Numbered from the stretch's first letter, positions 7,801 through 15,286 are shown. The stretch is 63,548 nucleotides of DNA from Faucicola sp048551375 (GCF_048551375.1 NZ_JBLYZJ010000013.1:1-63548); one strand, 5' to 3'. Notes: generated by a model not told the origin, from the letters alone. Made by a program: numbers and translations.

Positions 7801-9308
7801 TTTTCCGTGATGAAGACGTACTCACCGAAACTGCCCCTGCGACCCAAGCCTTTCCAGAAACTTGGCATTTAGGTAATCTAAAATTACCGTTAAGCTATAC
7901 CTTTGACCCCACCAGTGATGACGATGGGGTGACCATCAAAGTGCCGTTGCAAGCCTTGCCCCAACTTGATGCCGTTGAGCTACTTTGGGGGATTGCAGGT
8001 TGGCGGTATGAGCTGGTTTTGCAACTGTTAAAGACGTTGCCAAAGGATATTCGCCGTCAAATCGTGCCGATTCCAGACACTGCCAAGGCGATTTTTGCCA
8101 GTCTTGAGCAAAACCACCAAGCAGGCTTGCTCCGCCAACTCGGTGAGGCATTGGCAAAACGAGGCGTGTTTGGGGCGAATGGGGCAAAAATCGAAGCCAA
8201 AGACTTTAACCCTGCGGACGTTGACCGCTATCTACAGCCCCAAATTGCCCTTGTCGATAATAAAAACCGCCTGATTGAAAAAGGGCGAGATATAGACACC
8301 CTCAAGCAACGCCACCAAGTCACCACCAGTCAAGCGGTGGCGAGTGCCAAAGGCGTGCATACCGAGTTTCCAGAGCATTTTAACTTTATCCAAAATCGCC
8401 ACAGTGCAGGGGTATTGATTAAACAATTTTCTGCTTTGGTTACTGATAAGCCCACCGATAAAAAAGCGGAAACTAAAACCGATAGTTTGGATAAAAAAAC
8501 CGTTGCCATTCAACAATTTACCGATGTCAAAGTTGCCCTAGATACCCACCGTCAAGGCGTATTGGCATTGATGGGCAATGAATTGGGGGCAAAAGCCAAA
8601 CAACTGACCTCGCAAATTGATAAAAACTTTAAACTGGCATTTGCTCCATTGGGTGAATTGGATAAACTCAAAGCCTTGCTGATTCATGCCACCCTTGATG
8701 CCACGTTTGAAAAGGTCGTGCCAGACTTTGACCATCAAGATTTTGCGGTGGGGATACACGATAAAGAATTGGCGATTGAACTCAATACCTTGCCCTTGAC
8801 TCTTGATGAATTTAACCAAGCCAAAGATGTGGTAATGGCGAATTTCTTGAGCGTAGGGCAGACGGTATTGGCTCAATTAAAAGCCGTGTATGAGCAGTGG
8901 CAACAAGTCCGCCAAAAACTGCTGATGCTTGACCGTGAGATTTTTGAGGAAAGTATCGAGGATATCGAAGACCAACTCGATGATTTGCAATTGTCGGATT
9001 TTGTGTATCGCATGAGTTATCAAGATTGGCAACAATACCCTCGCTATTTGCAGGGGCTGTTGGTTCGGCTTGACCGTTTGGAGCATAATTTGGATGCTGA
9101 CCTTGATGCGGTGTATCAGCTTGATAAGCACATGGAGCGGTTGTCGGTTTATCTAGGTAAGCAGGGTGGTAATGACAAAATCATGCCGTATCGGTGGTTG
9201 GTTGAGGAGTTTCGGATTCAGTTGTTTGCTCAACCGATGAAAACCCGTGTGCCTGTGTCAGATAAACGGTTGGAAAAATTGTGGGATGAATTAAATACGA
9301 AAGGGTAA
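4872..9308 (+). CDS. hrpA: ATP-dependent RNA helicase HrpA (DEAH box)
   Basis: This protein (1478 residues) is a DEAH-box helicase of the HrpA type, which unwinds RNA 3' to 5' using NTP and rescues stalled ribosomes in E. coli. Visible motifs: Walker A GETGSGKTT near residue 107, DEAH near 204, SAT (motif III), and the QRKGRSGR motif VI, followed by the ratchet/OB regions and the long HrpA C-terminal region. It is longer than E. coli HrpA (about 1300 residues). Much of the excess is in two low-complexity inserts, around residues 523-540 and 636-670, and these are translated palindromic repeat DNA. Both inserts fall outside the ATPase motifs and the frame is kept, so activity is probably retained. 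It is transcribed alone from the gap shared with the AbrB/PIN module. Confidence 0.95.
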   Translation: MTEILNEKTENSKSRKPKNTIAPVMAKDSYYLSRLAKQLEQIADKTSEDYTTRHDRYQKQLKHSQEMVQSRIASIPTIHLNEDLPVSQQSDRLIQAIQDHQVIIVAGETGSGKTTQLPKIAMLAGRGVTGQIGHTQPRRLAARSVANRIAEELGEPLGQTVSFKVRFTEQGTPNSIVKLMTDGILLAELAHDRFLSRYDTIIIDEAHERSLNIDFIMGYLKNLLPKRPDLKVIITSATLDTERFSQYFSSFNKKTKETKPAPVFNVEGRSYPVEVWYRPLTDAIVTSSDDDNFDNVEENLPRAITSAVAECYADATQKGVADQADILIFAATEAEIHDLTDILTQYAPQMGIKHTQILPLFARQSFAEQQQIFHPTGGRRIIIATNVAETALTVPNIRYVIDLGFARISRYDYRSRVQRLPIEAISQAAANQRKGRSGRVSAGVCIRLYSEEDFNSRPLFTEPEILRTNLASVILQMANLGLGEVENFDFIQPPDNRLINDGRKLLEELGAIPSQKALTQGKNVPSTSGRGQNGQGGGKQNKNRHHPNQLTKIGQAMAKMPIDPRLARMLIAGEQFGCLKEMLVIVSALSVQDPRERPADKQTQADQKHALFRQADSDFLFYISLWQALYGSLFANPHLNPPPKGEDVPPHSGRGLGGGQTIVGGKKTAGGQKSKDAQEELIPLAQSPYLNEQGQVEKLTNNQRKSFAKKHFLSPPRLREWQQTHSQLSQMVDGLKLKINQEPANFSHIHQALLTGLLSFIAQKVNDVDKAGNLIKAKRGEYVTARQHKAKIFPASTLFKQNPTWLMAFEVVETSQVFMRTLAKIEPEWILTTAGELLKYHYFEPHWSVKTGHVKAYAQISLFGLIVEHKKLTNYEKVNLSEAHDIFLRDALVLGNLNPPSTGDGKRGKLPPFLQHNLDKVADVSLIEDKLRRRDLLVDEEQLYQFYAKRVPEHIASRKAFEDWRKEVEKKDAQFLFFRDEDVLTETAPATQAFPETWHLGNLKLPLSYTFDPTSDDDGVTIKVPLQALPQLDAVELLWGIAGWRYELVLQLLKTLPKDIRRQIVPIPDTAKAIFASLEQNHQAGLLRQLGEALAKRGVFGANGAKIEAKDFNPADVDRYLQPQIALVDNKNRLIEKGRDIDTLKQRHQVTTSQAVASAKGVHTEFPEHFNFIQNRHSAGVLIKQFSALVTDKPTDKKAETKTDSLDKKTVAIQQFTDVKVALDTHRQGVLALMGNELGAKAKQLTSQIDKNFKLAFAPLGELDKLKALLIHATLDATFEKVVPDFDHQDFAVGIHDKELAIELNTLPLTLDEFNQAKDVVMANFLSVGQTVLAQLKAVYEQWQQVRQKLLMLDREIFEESIEDIEDQLDDLQLSDFVYRMSYQDWQQYPRYLQGLLVRLDRLEHNLDADLDAVYQLDKHMERLSVYLGKQGGNDKIMPYRWLVEEFRIQLFAQPMKTRVPVSDKRLEKLWDELNTKG
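6439..6480. repeat. Partial GC-rich palindromic repeat inside hrpA
   Basis: A CCCTCTACCTCTGGGAGAGGG-like hairpin sits in frame in hrpA and encodes a Ser/Gly/Arg-rich linker followed by a Gly/Lys/Asn-rich stretch. It looks like half of the longer element found 340 bp downstream. The similarity is seen by eye only. Confidence 0.5.
6780..6856. repeat. GC-rich double-hairpin repeat inserted in frame in hrpA
   Basis: Two adjacent hairpins are present: CCTCCCCC (6792-6799) pairs with GGGGGAGG (6803-6810), and TTCCCCCTC pairs with GGGAGGGGG just downstream, ending in a GGGGGAGGG run. The same two-hairpin architecture occurs at 54740-54812 between genes. In hrpA it is translated as a Pro/Gly/Arg-rich segment without breaking the frame. 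Confidence 0.75.
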
Positions 9309-9406
9309 AATACGGTTTTTTGTCATTGGTTTAACAGTTTTATCATTTAAAATCATCCATTAACTTATGCTAAAATAAACCTAAGTCAACTGACAAAGGA
9401 AACACT

Positions 9407-9688
9407 ATGTTAGTACAAATCCATACTTTACCTGCTATCGTGCAAGAATACATCCAAAAAGGTGAGAGTATCGAACTCATAACCAATGGTCAAGTGATTG
9501 GAAAATTCGTTGCCACAGCACCCCAATCGCCTAGCTATGCAAAAGGCGATTTTAGTTTTGACTTACAACGCATGAAAAAAGCCGTTGAAGCCCCTTATGT
9601 CGTTGCTCCTGACTTTAAGAGCGATGAAGATTTTTTTAGTTGGTTAGATGGCTTAAAAGATGAAGACTTTATTGCGGAGAAAGTTTGA
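9407..9688 (+). CDS. Putative Phd/YefM-like antitoxin
   Basis: This 93-residue protein has the look of a Phd/YefM-type antitoxin. The N-terminal part (LPAIVQEYIQKGESIELITN followed by GQVIGKFVA) matches the pattern of a helix, a 'GE.. I.. NG..IG' hairpin and a short strand. The C-terminal half is acidic and probably binds the toxin. It is preceded by an AAAGGA ribosome site and a likely promoter in the 98-bp gap after hrpA. Its stop overlaps the start of the next gene (TGATG), the usual antitoxin-first arrangement. The family assignment is by pattern and not certain. Confidence 0.6.
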   Translation: MLVQIHTLPAIVQEYIQKGESIELITNGQVIGKFVATAPQSPSYAKGDFSFDLQRMKKAVEAPYVVAPDFKSDEDFFSWLDGLKDEDFIAEKV

Positions 9689-10053
9689 TGGAGGTGCGTT
9701 TTGGTCAAGTTTTTCTGCAACATTTTCAGAATTTTCCAAAATCTGACCAACTAAAAATCAAAGAATTTGTCAATCATGTCAAATCTTTGGGATTTGAGGG
9801 TTTAACAGGTCGAAATAAGTCATCAGATAATGTGCCAACAGATAATCCCGATTGGAGCAAGATAGTTGCTTACGCTCAAAAAAACCAGTTATGGCATTAT
9901 CATATTGGTATTCCAAGTTATGTGCGGTCTGAAAAGGGCGATATGACGAGTGAATATGTATTGCATTATGTCAAAGGCGATGATTATATTAAACTGGTTG
10001 ATTTATCAGCCCATCCACCGTTGAAATTACCGATGGAAAGTTATTTAGCTTGA
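9688..10053 (+). CDS. Putative toxin partner, family uncertain
   Basis: The 121-residue protein starts at ATG 9688, one base overlapping the antitoxin stop; an in-frame TTG three bases earlier is less likely. It is basic at the N-terminus and ends in a conserved-looking core, LWHYHIGIP, then SEYVLHYVKG, then IKLVDLSAHPPLKLP. I have an impression of similar small uncharacterised proteins paired with antitoxins in other gamma-proteobacteria and Neisseria, but cannot verify it. A RelE/ParE-like fold is plausible from size and strand pattern, but I see no diagnostic catalytic residues. An AT-rich tail and a promoter for the next gene follow. Confidence 0.5.
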   Translation: MEVRFGQVFLQHFQNFPKSDQLKIKEFVNHVKSLGFEGLTGRNKSSDNVPTDNPDWSKIVAYAQKNQLWHYHIGIPSYVRSEKGDMTSEYVLHYVKGDDYIKLVDLSAHPPLKLPMESYLA

Positions 10054-10143
10054 TGATAATATATAAAACAAATGTTTGTTTTTTTTAAATGTTGTCATTT
10101 GGTAGTTGACAAGGGTTTGGCTGTTTTGGCAAGAATTTGGCGT

Positions 10144-10151
10144 GTTATAAT
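10144..10151 (+). promoter_or_regulatory. Extended -10 promoter of the GspE/PilB-type ATPase gene
   Basis: TG followed by TATAAT (10146-10151) forms an extended -10 element 33 bp before the chosen ATG. No -35 box lies at the right spacing, which extended -10 promoters tolerate. Its position excludes the upstream TTG as a start codon. Confidence 0.6.
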
Positions 10152-10184
10152 GCAAATTTTCGGCTAACGCACTTTAGGATTGCC

Positions 10185-11945
10185 ATGACCCCCCAATTTT
10201 CCTTTATCATTGACACCCGTTGGGTTTTAGACGAACTGCTTAAAGACAGTCACATTGACCAACGTGATTATAACCTTGTCATCACCAATCAGCGAGCCAA
10301 ACTCCACCCTTTACAAGTCATCGCAGGCTTTAACCTCAGCGACAAAAAAACCGCCCAACCGCTCAACCTCGACCGCCTAAACCGTTGGCTTGCCGACAAA
10401 GCAGGGATTGCTTATGCCAAAGTTGATCCCCTTAAAACCGACCTCCCCACCGTCACTGCCGTGATGTCGTTTGAATATGCCAAATCCCAACATATTTTAC
10501 CAATTTCAGTCACCGCAAATGAAGTGACCATCGGCACAGACCAGCCTTTTTTCACCGATTGGCATACCAATGTTCAGCATATTATCAACCCAAAAACCCT
10601 CAAAACCGCTTATCTAAGCCCAGACCAAATCAACCGCTATCGCCAAGAATTTTATCAAGTCACCAAAGCCATTGCAGGGGCGACCACCCAACATAAACGT
10701 GCCGAAGCCGATGTGAGCAATGTCGAGGCATTGCTTCAATTAGGCAATGTCGAAAACCCAGATGCCAATGACCAACACATTGTTAAAGTGGTGGATTGGT
10801 TGCTTCAATATGCCTTTGACCAACGTGCCAGTGATATCCACCTAGAGCCACGCCGAGAAACAGGCAAAGTACGCTTTCGCATTGATGGGGTACTGCATAC
10901 CGTGTATGAGATGCCAGCAGGGATTATGACCGCAGTAGTCGCTCGGATTAAGATTTTGGGTCGCCTTAATGTCGCCGAAAAACGCAAACCACAAGATGGA
11001 CGGCTAAAAACTCGTACGCCAAAAGGACAAGAAACCGAATTGCGTCTTTCCACGTTACCCACAGCATTTGGGGAAAAGTTGGTCATGCGTGTGTTTGACC
11101 CTGATGTGTTGGTGCGTTCGTTTGCACAGCTTGGGCTGACAGGGCGAGATTTGCAAAAATGGGACGAGATGACCAGTAAACCTAACGGCATTATCCTAGT
11201 GACAGGCCCGACTGGTTCTGGTAAAACCACCACGCTATATAGTACACTGAAAAAACTTGCCACCGATGAGGTGAATGTCTGTACCATCGAAGACCCGATT
11301 GAGATGGTCGAGCCGACTTTTAACCAAATGCAAGTGCAGTCCAATATTGAGCTGACCTTTGCCGATGGTATTCGCTCTCTGATGCGTCAAGACCCAGATA
11401 TCATTATGATTGGGGAAATTCGTGATACTGAAACCGCTGAAATGGCGGTACAAGCCTCATTGACAGGGCATTTGGTGCTGTCGACTTTACATACCAACGA
11501 TGCCCCCAGTTCGTTGACACGCTTGCATGATTTGGGGGTTGCCCCATTTTTGACCTCGGCAACCATTTTGGGGATTATGGCACAGCGATTGGTTCGCACG
11601 CTTTGTCCGCATTGCAAAACCGCTCGACCGATTGACGATGTCGAAAAACAAACATGGCAAGAACTGGTGACGCCGTGGAAAGCCCCTGCCCCTGAGATGA
11701 TTACCTATGCGACTGGCTGTGACCATTGTCGAGGCACAGGCTATCTTGGGCGAGTGGGGCTGTACGAAATTATGGTGTTAAACAATGACCTAAAACGCTT
11801 GATTAGCGAAGGGGCAGACTTGGCGACCCTCACCCAAAAAGCCTATCAAGAAGGCTTACAACCGCTACGACTGGCAGGGGTGAAAAAAATTGCCGAAGGC
11901 GTGACCAGCTTTGAGGAAGTCTTGCGAGTTGTGCCATTGAGTTGA
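10185..11945 (+). CDS. GspE/PulE/PilB-family secretion or pilus assembly ATPase
   Basis: The 586-residue protein is a hexameric assembly ATPase of the type II secretion/type IV pilus family, acting at the cytoplasmic face of the inner membrane. An N-terminal region typical of the family precedes the ATPase core. Seen: Walker A GPTGSGKTTTLYST, Asp box (CTIEDPIE), Walker B (PDIIMIGEIRD), His box (TGHLVLSTLHTND) and a zinc-binding pair of CxxC motifs (CPHC and CDHC). The pilT/pilU retraction ATPases are encoded 22 kb away, and no pilC, pilD or gsp gene adjoins this one. It could be PilB, GspE or a third paralogue; I cannot choose. Start chosen at ATG 10185 because the promoter lies just before it. 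Confidence 0.85.
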   Translation: MTPQFSFIIDTRWVLDELLKDSHIDQRDYNLVITNQRAKLHPLQVIAGFNLSDKKTAQPLNLDRLNRWLADKAGIAYAKVDPLKTDLPTVTAVMSFEYAKSQHILPISVTANEVTIGTDQPFFTDWHTNVQHIINPKTLKTAYLSPDQINRYRQEFYQVTKAIAGATTQHKRAEADVSNVEALLQLGNVENPDANDQHIVKVVDWLLQYAFDQRASDIHLEPRRETGKVRFRIDGVLHTVYEMPAGIMTAVVARIKILGRLNVAEKRKPQDGRLKTRTPKGQETELRLSTLPTAFGEKLVMRVFDPDVLVRSFAQLGLTGRDLQKWDEMTSKPNGIILVTGPTGSGKTTTLYSTLKKLATDEVNVCTIEDPIEMVEPTFNQMQVQSNIELTFADGIRSLMRQDPDIIMIGEIRDTETAEMAVQASLTGHLVLSTLHTNDAPSSLTRLHDLGVAPFLTSATILGIMAQRLVRTLCPHCKTARPIDDVEKQTWQELVTPWKAPAPEMITYATGCDHCRGTGYLGRVGLYEIMVLNNDLKRLISEGADLATLTQKAYQEGLQPLRLAGVKKIAEGVTSFEEVLRVVPLS

Positions 11946-11984
11946 TAATTTATCAACAGCTATGAATTACTATAAAAAATCACC

Positions 11985-12566
11985 TTATAAGGGTCGGTTT
12001 GCTCTCAGTTGGCTTAAACGGTTGTCAGCATTACTAATTTTTTGATTTAACGCTTGAATCTTGACGGGCAAAGCTAGCATATAAGCTCTCGCTTCTCGCT
12101 CGGTTTGAAAATCCAAATTCTCGCCTTTTTGTAGTTTGGTGAGTTGATTTTGTAATTTATCTCGTTCAGCAAGGTCTTTTTTGCGTTGTTCGTCAAGTTG
12201 ATAGACTTGTTGACCAAGGCGATTGGCTTCAGCCATGGCAGGGCGTATCTCGTTAGGGCAGACAGCACTGGGCGTTTTACCCCATGTGCCGATATTGTAA
12301 GCCACGGCTGGGGTGCAATATTCTTTTAGACCTTGTTGTCTGCCCGATTCCCACTTTTCTCGGTCAGGTATGATGGCGATTTTGCCACAGGCTTTGGCAT
12401 GGTTTTGTAGATAGTCCCAATCCTGCCCAATTTTCCCATCTTTATAGCCAACTGCTTGCCAATCAGCGACTTGACATTCTTGCTTAGACATAGTGGCACA
12501 ACCTGACATCACGCCCACTGATAGCGAGGTTAAGGCAACGATTTTTAGATAATTCGCTAATGACAT
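11985..12566 (-). CDS. DUF2799-type lipoprotein
   Basis: The protein (193 residues) has a short signal peptide ending in MSGC (Cys about residue 22), so it is a likely lipoprotein. The mature part resembles DUF2799 proteins: a W.. GYKDG segment, paired Cys residues (CQVADW, KACGK, EYC, AVCPN) and a long charged C-terminal coiled coil. Function of the family is unknown. The start is set at ATG 12566, which has a good AGGAG ribosome site; an in-frame ATG 24 codons upstream lacks one. It is convergent with the GspE-type ATPase gene and divergent from parA. Confidence 0.75.
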   Translation of the reverse strand: MSLANYLKIVALTSLSVGVMSGCATMSKQECQVADWQAVGYKDGKIGQDWDYLQNHAKACGKIAIIPDREKWESGRQQGLKEYCTPAVAYNIGTWGKTPSAVCPNEIRPAMAEANRLGQQVYQLDEQRKKDLAERDKLQNQLTKLQKGENLDFQTEREARAYMLALPVKIQALNQKISNADNRLSQLRANRPL

Positions 12567-12658
12567 AGTCACTCCTATATTTAAGGTTAAGATTTGATAA
12601 AGTAAAAGTTTTTCAAAATTAAAATGCAAATGTAACAAAATATTTTTACAAAAGTATG

Positions 12659-12683
12659 TCTCAAAATGTTACATTTTGTGAGA
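12659..12683. promoter_or_regulatory. Imperfect palindrome between the lipoprotein and parA
   Basis: TCTCAAAATG and CATTTTGTGAGA form an imperfect palindrome around a TTA centre in the divergent promoter region. It could be an operator for either gene; no regulator can be named. Confidence 0.35.
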
Positions 12684-12740
12684 ATAAGCGTATTTAACCT
12701 GTTAAAATAATACAAATTATATCGCAAATATAAAACATCA

Positions 12741-12761
12741 AGCCCAGATAATTATTGGGCT
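12741..12761. promoter_or_regulatory. 21-bp inverted repeat just upstream of parA
   Basis: AGCCCA and TGGGCT flank an AT-rich centre, 24 bp before the parA ATG and close to its AAAGGAAG ribosome site. ParA-type genes often have such an operator or centromere-like site nearby; that role here is inference. Confidence 0.4.
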
Positions 12762-12784
12762 GAAATTAGACAAAGGAAGTTATC

Positions 12785-13525
12785 ATGCAAAAAATCCTTA
12801 TTGCCAATCAAAAAGGCGGTTGTGGCAAGACCTCAATCGCTGTCACACTTGCCTCTGCGTTAGCCAATCAAGGCTTTAATGTTGCCCTTGCGGATGCCGA
12901 CCCACAAAAATCTAGCCTACAATGGCTGAAACTTCGCCCAGAGTCCGCCCCGCCGATTATCGGCATTGACTGGCGAGATGAAAGCGATATTGGTGAAATC
13001 CCAAAAGCTATTAAAGAGCAATTGGGTAAAGAGGATTGGTTGGTGATTGATGGGCAAGGAGCGATGAGTGCGGATAAAACCGAACAACTAATTGCCGAAT
13101 CTAAAGTGGTGATTGTACCTGTGTTGCCGTCATTTTTTGATATTGACAGCACCAAACGGTTTTTGAAAAACTTACAAGATATCAAGCGAGTACGCAAAGG
13201 TAAAGTTGAGATTTTTTTGGTGGCAAATCGTGTGCGTCCGCAGTTTTTTGAAGAGGGTGAGCCGACAGATAAAGCGGTGGAGTTATTTGACGATATTGGG
13301 CAACAGCCCTTAGCGTGGATTAGTGAACGCAGTATTTATCAGTTGCTTACCGAAAATGGTTTGACGATATTTGATAAAACCCAAAAGCCGTATCGTGAGA
13401 TGCAAGCCCAATGGCAACCGATTTTTGAGGTGTTGGGGGTGGAGGGTGAAGAGGGTGAAGAGGGTGAGGTATTATCAGTTGAGAAAGCCATTAAAAAGGT
13501 AAAAGATAGTAGTTGGTATGAGTAA
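12785..13525 (+). CDS. Orphan ParA-family ATPase
   Basis: This 246-residue protein is a ParA/MinD-family P-loop ATPase with the deviant Walker A KGGCGKTS near residue 12, the A' motif (DADPQKSS) and a Walker B-like strand (WLVIDGQG). The family uses ATP-driven, DNA-bound gradients to position plasmids, chromosomes or protein clusters. No N-terminal HTH domain is present, so it is the short type. No parB-like gene follows. The C-terminus has an EGEEGEEGE tract encoded by a 9-bp tandem repeat (about 13440-13470). With the Fic and toxin-antitoxin genes beside it, a plasmid or integrated-element origin is plausible. Confidence 0.85.
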   Translation: MQKILIANQKGGCGKTSIAVTLASALANQGFNVALADADPQKSSLQWLKLRPESAPPIIGIDWRDESDIGEIPKAIKEQLGKEDWLVIDGQGAMSADKTEQLIAESKVVIVPVLPSFFDIDSTKRFLKNLQDIKRVRKGKVEIFLVANRVRPQFFEEGEPTDKAVELFDDIGQQPLAWISERSIYQLLTENGLTIFDKTQKPYREMQAQWQPIFEVLGVEGEEGEEGEVLSVEKAIKKVKDSSWYE

Positions 13526-13623
13526 AAGGTGTGACTTGGCAAATTTTACCGAGTTACTTGGTCGATTATCAAATATTTACCTGTCGTTAATGACAAAAAT
13601 TTAAACTTAATGAGGCAGTATAA

Positions 13624-13887
13624 ATGACAGCGATTGATGCAATTACAGGTTTAACGATTGATTATACCCAATTATCTAAAGTGTCACCCAAACAATTAAC
13701 CGCCGATATGACAGCACAGTCTATCAACTATCGCCGAGCTTTTGCCCGTGCCAATAACGCCATTGAGGGTGTGATACTATCCAATGAAGACAAAAAATTT
13801 ATGGATAATATCCCCTTAGCTATGCCAAAAAATGCCTTTAAAAAGGCAGTATTGGCTCATCTTGCCTCAAAACGTAGCCCCAAATAA
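13624..13887 (+). CDS. VbhA-like antitoxin of a Fic toxin
   Basis: This 87-residue protein precedes a Fic gene and looks like the VbhA antitoxin family. It contains a predicted helix with ANNAIEG, matching the inhibitory motif of class I Fic antitoxins, (S/T)xxxE(G/N), except that Asn replaces Ser/Thr at the first position. The Glu of that motif normally blocks ATP gamma-phosphate placement in the Fic active site. A GAGG ribosome site precedes the ATG. The gap to the Fic gene is 52 bp, with its own ribosome site. Confidence 0.75.
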   Translation: MTAIDAITGLTIDYTQLSKVSPKQLTADMTAQSINYRRAFARANNAIEGVILSNEDKKFMDNIPLAMPKNAFKKAVLAHLASKRSPK

Positions 13888-13939
13888 CACCGTAAAAATA
13901 ATTTTTTAAAACAGTGTTAAAATAATTTTGAGGTCATCT

Positions 13940-14539
13940 ATGGGTTCTGGTAATTCTGAAGAAATTCGAGCAAAGGCGTACTTTCAAGGGGAAATTGGTT
14001 GCAGTGCGTTAGTCAATAAATTGGGCATTACTGACCAACAGGAGCTTGAAGAAGTCGAAGCCTATTTTGTCGAAAATGCGACCATGAATGGCTTTTCACC
14101 GCTTGCTAAAGAGCTGACCCCAAACGGCTTAAAGCGAATGCACTTTGAAATGTTTGGCGATATTTATGGGTGGGCAGGGCAATATCGAGATTATACCACA
14201 GGGCGTGGCGTGCCTTTTTGTCGTCCAGAGTTTATTGAAAAAAGTTTATCAAAAATCTATCGAGATTTGCACAACGAAATCGCCCCAAACATGGAAAAAT
14301 CCACCTTTGTCAAAAGCGTTGCTAAATTTATCGGTGAGTTGAATGCAATTCATCCATTTGTTGATGGGAATGGGCGTACTCAACGCCAAGTGTTATGGCT
14401 GATTGCTGAATATGTTGGTTTTACATTGCATATCAACGACAGTTTGAATAAAGCGGATTGGTATGCGTCAGCCGAGCAAGCTCATCAGTTGGCACGTTAT
14501 GATAAATTTGAAACCTTGATACAATCACTCATTAACTAA
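13940..14539 (+). CDS. Fic-domain AMP-transferase toxin
   Basis: The 199-residue protein has the complete Fic catalytic motif HPFVDGNGRTQRQ (residues 138-150; consensus HPFxxGNGRxxR), so it should transfer AMP, or another nucleotide group, to a protein hydroxyl. Closest architecture is the class I Fic toxin VbhT/FicT, which poisons gyrase and topoisomerase IV; the target here is not visible in the sequence. Start chosen at ATG 13940, which has a GAGGT ribosome site; an upstream in-frame TTG falls inside the region before that site. The preceding gene supplies the antitoxin in trans, and no inhibitory motif is seen in the Fic protein itself. Confidence 0.88.
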   Translation: MGSGNSEEIRAKAYFQGEIGCSALVNKLGITDQQELEEVEAYFVENATMNGFSPLAKELTPNGLKRMHFEMFGDIYGWAGQYRDYTTGRGVPFCRPEFIEKSLSKIYRDLHNEIAPNMEKSTFVKSVAKFIGELNAIHPFVDGNGRTQRQVLWLIAEYVGFTLHINDSLNKADWYASAEQAHQLARYDKFETLIQSLIN

Positions 14540-14563
14540 TTATTCACAAGGCAACTTACACGC

Positions 14564-15070
14564 ATGGGAACATGGATAACCCTTATCATCATTTTATTTA
14601 TTGTCGGTTCAGTCATGGGGCTAAAACCCTCTGCCAAAGAAACACGCCTTGACCGCCTACGCACCACCGCACGCAAACTGGGGCTAAACCCCAAACTCGT
14701 CCCTTGTCCGAACTGGATAACCCCCAATGATGACCCCCTCAATAAAGGCAAAGGCATGATTGCCCAATACGGTGTCCTTATCGAACACGCCTCACTGCCT
14801 GCGTGCGACTATCAACTCATTGACGGCTTATTGCGACCTTATACCGACAATAATCCTGCCAATTTTACCCTTGATAATCAACCGCTTGAATTGCCAAACA
14901 GTATCGCCCCCTTTGTCAAAGGCTTGAGTTTTAAAGCCAATTTTGCTTGTATTTACTGGCAAGAAAATATCGGCTTGGGAAAAGAAAGACTTGAAACCAC
15001 AGAAAATGACCTAATTTTGTTAAAAAGTCAGTTGCAACAATATGCCCAACGTATTCAACCTACATCGTAG
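14564..15070 (+). CDS. Membrane-anchored protein of unknown function
   Basis: The 168-residue protein has one N-terminal membrane helix (residues 5-20, WITLIIILFIVGSVMG) followed by a basic stretch (KETRLDRLRTTARKLG) and a soluble domain that should lie in the cytoplasm by the positive-inside rule. I do not recognise the domain. It follows the Fic gene by 24 bp and may be read through from it, although codon use and content look like ordinary core genes. topA follows after a 216-bp gap containing repeats. Confidence 0.6.
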   Translation: MGTWITLIIILFIVGSVMGLKPSAKETRLDRLRTTARKLGLNPKLVPCPNWITPNDDPLNKGKGMIAQYGVLIEHASLPACDYQLIDGLLRPYTDNNPANFTLDNQPLELPNSIAPFVKGLSFKANFACIYWQENIGLGKERLETTENDLILLKSQLQQYAQRIQPTS

Positions 15071-15071
15071 G

Positions 15072-15093
15072 TAGGGGCTTATTGAATAAGCCC
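15072..15093. repeat. Variant core of the MITE-like palindrome
   Basis: A perfect 19-bp palindrome, GGGCTTATTGAATAAGCCC, preceded by GTAG, matches the layout of the GTAGGGGCGTATTGCATACG core found elsewhere in this window. The flanking inverted repeats of full elements are absent. Confidence 0.55.
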
Positions 15094-15116
15094 AATTTTA
15101 ACCAAAGGAAAATCGA

Positions 15117-15135
15117 CCCTTCGACAAGCTCAGGG
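15117..15135. repeat. Short CCCTTCGACAAGCTCAGGG repeat
   Basis: This imperfect palindrome matches a short repeat that recurs between genes in many bacterial genomes. One copy is seen here, in the gap before topA; the remaining gap shows nothing else. Confidence 0.4.
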
Positions 15136-15286
15136 CGAGTGGTTGCTATACCAAAAATAATTTCTTTCACTAGAGATAACGCACCAACCCACTAGCAATT
15201 TTGTAAAGAGATTGCTATAGTTCTGCAAAACGCACTGATTTTACCCAATTTATATAGCTAAACATTGCCAAACTGCGAAATTAACC

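Noticed and set aside
10106..10111. TTGACA as the -35 box of the assembly ATPase gene
   Set aside because: It is 34 bp from the -10, far beyond the normal 16-18 bp.
10805..11344. 179-codon antisense frame inside the assembly ATPase gene
   Set aside because: It is opposite conserved Walker motifs and has Ser/Arg-rich shadow composition.
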